In this document: piece after piece, positions 4,570 through 6,622 of the stretch
Layout of the letters: each line of letters starts with the position of its first letter
Position numbering within the stretch: position 1 is the first letter of the stretch
From: Gammaproteobacteria bacterium
GTDB lineage: Bacteria > Pseudomonadota > Gammaproteobacteria > Burkholderiales > Burkholderiaceae_E
Reading direction: 5' to 3'
Assembly: GCA_030425615.1 (NCBI GenBank)
Contig: JAUIAI010000147.1
Span: 1 to 6,622, forward strand
DNA length: 6,622 nucleotides
Notes under the pieces: model-generated
Databases searched by the model: none
The model's input: only the letters and a program-made list of their open reading frames with translations
What the model was told of the DNA's origin: nothing
Translations under genes and position numbers: made by a program

Positions 4570-6622
4570 TCACATGCTTCGCCGGTACTGGCCGCCGACC
4601 TCGAACAACGCGCCCGTGATCTGACCGAGCGAACACACCCGTACCGCGTCCATCAGCACTTCGAAGACGTTGCCGTTGTCGATGACGGTCTGTTTGAGAC
4701 GGTCGATCATCTCCGGTGCCGTCTGCGCATGGCGCTCCTGGAAAGACTGCAATCGCTGGAGCTGACTCTGCTTCTCGGCTTCGGTCGAGCGCGCGAGTTC
4801 GATGGTCATCGGCGGCGCGTCTTCGTCCGGGTTGCGGAAGGTGTTCACCCCGATGATCGGCAGCTCACCCGTGTGCTTGAGCATCTCGTAGTGCATGCTC
4901 TCGTCCTGGATTTTGCCACGCTGATAGCCGGTCTCCATGGCGCCGAGCACACCGCCGCGATCGGCGATGCGCTCGAACTCCGCCAGCACCGCCTCCTCGA
5001 CGAGCTCGGTGAGTTCGTCGATGATGAACGCACCCTGATTGGGGTTCTCGTTCTTCGCCAGACCCCACTCGCGATTGATGATGAGCTGAATCGCCATGGC
5101 GCGGCGCACGCTCTCCTCGGTGGGCGTGGTGATGGCCTCGTCGTAGGCGTTCGTGTGCAGACTGTTGGCGTTGTCGTAGGTGGCGATCAGCGCCTGCAGG
5201 GTGGTGCGGATGTCGTTGAACGAGATCTCCTGCGCGTGCAGCGAGCGACCACTGGTCTGACAGTGGTACTTGAGCTTCTGGCTGCGCTCGTTGGCACCGT
5301 AGCGCTCGCGCATCGCCACGGCCCAGATGCGCCGCGCCACCCGGCCGATCACCGTGTACTCGGGGTCCATGCCGTTCGAGAAGAAGAAGCTCAGGTTGGG
5401 CGCGAAGTCGTCGATGTGCATGCCGCGCGCCAGATACGCCTCCACGAAGGTGAAACCGTTCGACAGCGTGAACGCGAGCTGGCTGATCGGGTTCGCCCCG
5501 GCCTCGGCAATGTGATAGCCGCTGATGCTGACCGAGTAGAAATTGCGCACGTCGTGGTGGACGAAGTATTCCTGAATGTCGCCCATCACCTTGAGGCTGA
5601 ATTCGGTGGAGAAGATGCAGGTGTTCTGGCCCTGGTCTTCCTTGAGAATGTCCGCCTGCACGGTGCCGCGCACCGTGGCCAGCGTCCATTCGCGAATCTT
5701 CGCGGCCTCGGTGTCGGTGGGTTCGCGCCCGTTCTCCTCGCGGAACTTGTCCAGCTGCTGGTCGATGGCGGTGTTCAGGAACATCGCCAGAATGCTCGGC
5801 GCGGGGCCGTTGATGGTCATGCTGACGCTGGTGCTCGGGTTGCACAGATCGAAGCCCGAGTACAGCACCTTCATGTCGTCCAGGGTGGCGATGCTCACAC
5901 CCGAGTTGCCCACCTTGCCGTAGATGTCCGGGCGAAGATCCGGGTCGTGCCCGTACAGGGTCACCGAATCGAAGGCCGTGGACAGCCGTTTGGCCGGCAT
6001 GCCTTCTGACAACAGGTGGAAGCGGCGGTTGGTGCGGAACGGGTCGCCCTCGCCGGCGAACATGCGCGTCGGATCCTCACCCTCGCGTTTGAACGCGAAC
6101 ACGCCGGCCGTGTAGGGGTAGGACCCGGGCACGTTCTCGAGCATCAGCCACTTGAGGATCTCGCCCTCGTCCTCGTAGCGAGGCAGTGCCACCTTGGGAA
6201 TCCGGGTTCCCGAAAGCGACGTGTGGGTGAGCCTGGTGCGGATCTCCTTGTCGCGGATGCGCACCACGTACTCGTCGCCGCTGTAGGCCTCGCGCATCGC
6301 CGGCCACTGGGCGAGCAGCTTGCGCGCGTCACCGTCGAGCCGGGCCTCGCGTGCGTCCAGTTGCTCCTGCAGGGCGTCGCGTGCGCGGTGCTTCTCCGGC
6401 ACGGCCTCGTGGAGCATTCGCTGGCTCTCGCGAAGGTGCTGGATCTCACGGGCCACCGTGGCGTTGCGAGCGGCACGGGCCTTGTATCCGCGCACGGTGT
6501 CCGAGATGTCGGCGAGATAGCGCACGCGCGCCGGCGGCACGATGGCGTTGATCATCCGCTCCGAGCTTGCCCAGCCCGGCCTGCAGTTCGTCCACCCCGA
6601 GTTTTTCAACTCGATGACGACC
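4570..6622 (-). CDS. icmF: Fused isobutyryl-CoA mutase IcmF, C-terminal mutase domain (partial)
   Basis: About 684 residues are open to the right edge; the N-terminal B12-binding and GTPase chaperone domains of the roughly 1,090-residue IcmF must lie beyond it. IcmF interconverts isobutyryl-CoA and n-butyryl-CoA using adenosylcobalamin, with the GTPase domain guarding cofactor loading. The visible part holds the linker end (Ile-Val-Pro-Pro-Ala-Arg, near 6540), a charged helical stretch, then the TIM-barrel mutase. Substrate determinants match isobutyryl-CoA rather than methylmalonyl-CoA mutase. Phe (6099-6097, in Gly-Val-Phe-Ala-Phe-Lys) stands in place of the Tyr, and Gln (5628-5626, in Gln-Gly-Gln-Asn-Thr) in place of the Arg that binds a carboxylate. 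The C-terminus closes with Gly-Gly-Gln-Tyr-Arg-Arg-Ser-Met, as in the family. TTG at 6609-6607 is not a credible start. The phase upstream of about 6555 may be wrong (see findings). slyX follows after 3 nt. Confidence 0.95.
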   Translation of the reverse strand, partial: VVIELKNSGWTNCRPGWASSERMINAIVPPARVRYLADISDTVRGYKARAARNATVAREIQHLRESQRMLHEAVPEKHRARDALQEQLDAREARLDGDARKLLAQWPAMREAYSGDEYVVRIRDKEIRTRLTHTSLSGTRIPKVALPRYEDEGEILKWLMLENVPGSYPYTAGVFAFKREGEDPTRMFAGEGDPFRTNRRFHLLSEGMPAKRLSTAFDSVTLYGHDPDLRPDIYGKVGNSGVSIATLDDMKVLYSGFDLCNPSTSVSMTINGPAPSILAMFLNTAIDQQLDKFREENGREPTDTEAAKIREWTLATVRGTVQADILKEDQGQNTCIFSTEFSLKVMGDIQEYFVHHDVRNFYSVSISGYHIAEAGANPISQLAFTLSNGFTFVEAYLARGMHIDDFAPNLSFFFSNGMDPEYTVIGRVARRIWAVAMRERYGANERSQKLKYHCQTSGRSLHAQEISFNDIRTTLQALIATYDNANSLHTNAYDEAITTPTEESVRRAMAIQLIINREWGLAKNENPNQGAFIIDELTELVEEAVLAEFERIADRGGVLGAMETGYQRGKIQDESMHYEMLKHTGELPIIGVNTFRNPDEDAPPMTIELARSTEAEKQSQLQRLQSFQERHAQTAPEMIDRLKQTVIDNGNVFEVLMDAVRVCSLGQITGALFEVGGQYRRSM

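Noticed and set aside
4729..6009. Long rightward open frame of 426 codons opposite icmF
   Set aside because: It is the antisense shadow of a highly conserved mutase in GC-rich DNA; the product is a low-complexity Arg/His/Val/Ala/Asp mix with no recognisable domain.
6607..6621. TTG as a start for a stand-alone mutase subunit rather than fused IcmF
   Set aside because: The frame is open beyond the codon to the window edge, no ribosome binding site is evident, and the C-terminal sequence is of the fused IcmF type.

Overview
The window is GC-rich, densely packed DNA with strong G/C preference at third codon positions. Together with a fused B12-dependent mutase of the IcmF type, a SlyX homologue and a HupE/UreJ-family membrane protein, this points to a chromosomal segment of a beta- or gammaproteobacterium; the genus cannot be set from the sequence alone. 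No tRNA, rRNA, CRISPR array, insertion sequence or phage gene was seen.

Left part (1-2437) is a divergent metal-homeostasis-like cluster. Leftwards run a CsoR/RcnR/FrmR-family (DUF156) repressor and, 6 nt behind it, the first 106 residues of an MFS transporter cut by the window edge; this pair resembles the NreA-NreB nickel-resistance arrangement. Rightwards run a short secreted histidine-rich protein, a HupE/UreJ-like membrane protein with an intact HX5DH motif, and a single-pass 'transmembrane anchor' protein with a beta-rich periplasmic domain. Between the two arms lies a perfect G/C-tract palindrome (603-621) of the kind bound by CsoR/RcnR repressors. The repressor has a His5-Cys37-His62-Cys66 ligand set whose spacing equals that of the nickel sensor InrS. 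The simplest reading is one metal-responsive operator that controls both arms, with nickel (or cobalt) the favoured effector. The His-rich protein and the anchor protein have no function that I know to be established, so this cluster is the part of the window most worth following up.

Middle part (2438-4305): a hairpin lies in the short gap between convergent genes. It is followed by a complete leftward thiolase (acetyl-CoA C-acetyltransferase type) and, divergent from it, a GFA-family zinc protein (Gfa-like/Mss4 fold) with all seven expected cysteines. The 178-bp gap between these two genes holds a GC-rich inverted repeat and a small palindrome.

Right part (4336-6622): leftward icmF (fused isobutyryl-CoA mutase), of which the mutase domain and part of the preceding linker are visible, followed after 3 nt by slyX. 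The substrate-determining Phe and Gln typical of isobutyryl-CoA mutase are present. The reading phase near the right edge (about 6555-6622) is suspicious and may hide a frameshift or sequence error. Thiolase and mutase are both enzymes of short acyl-CoA metabolism, but they are separated by the oppositely oriented GFA gene and so are not one operon.
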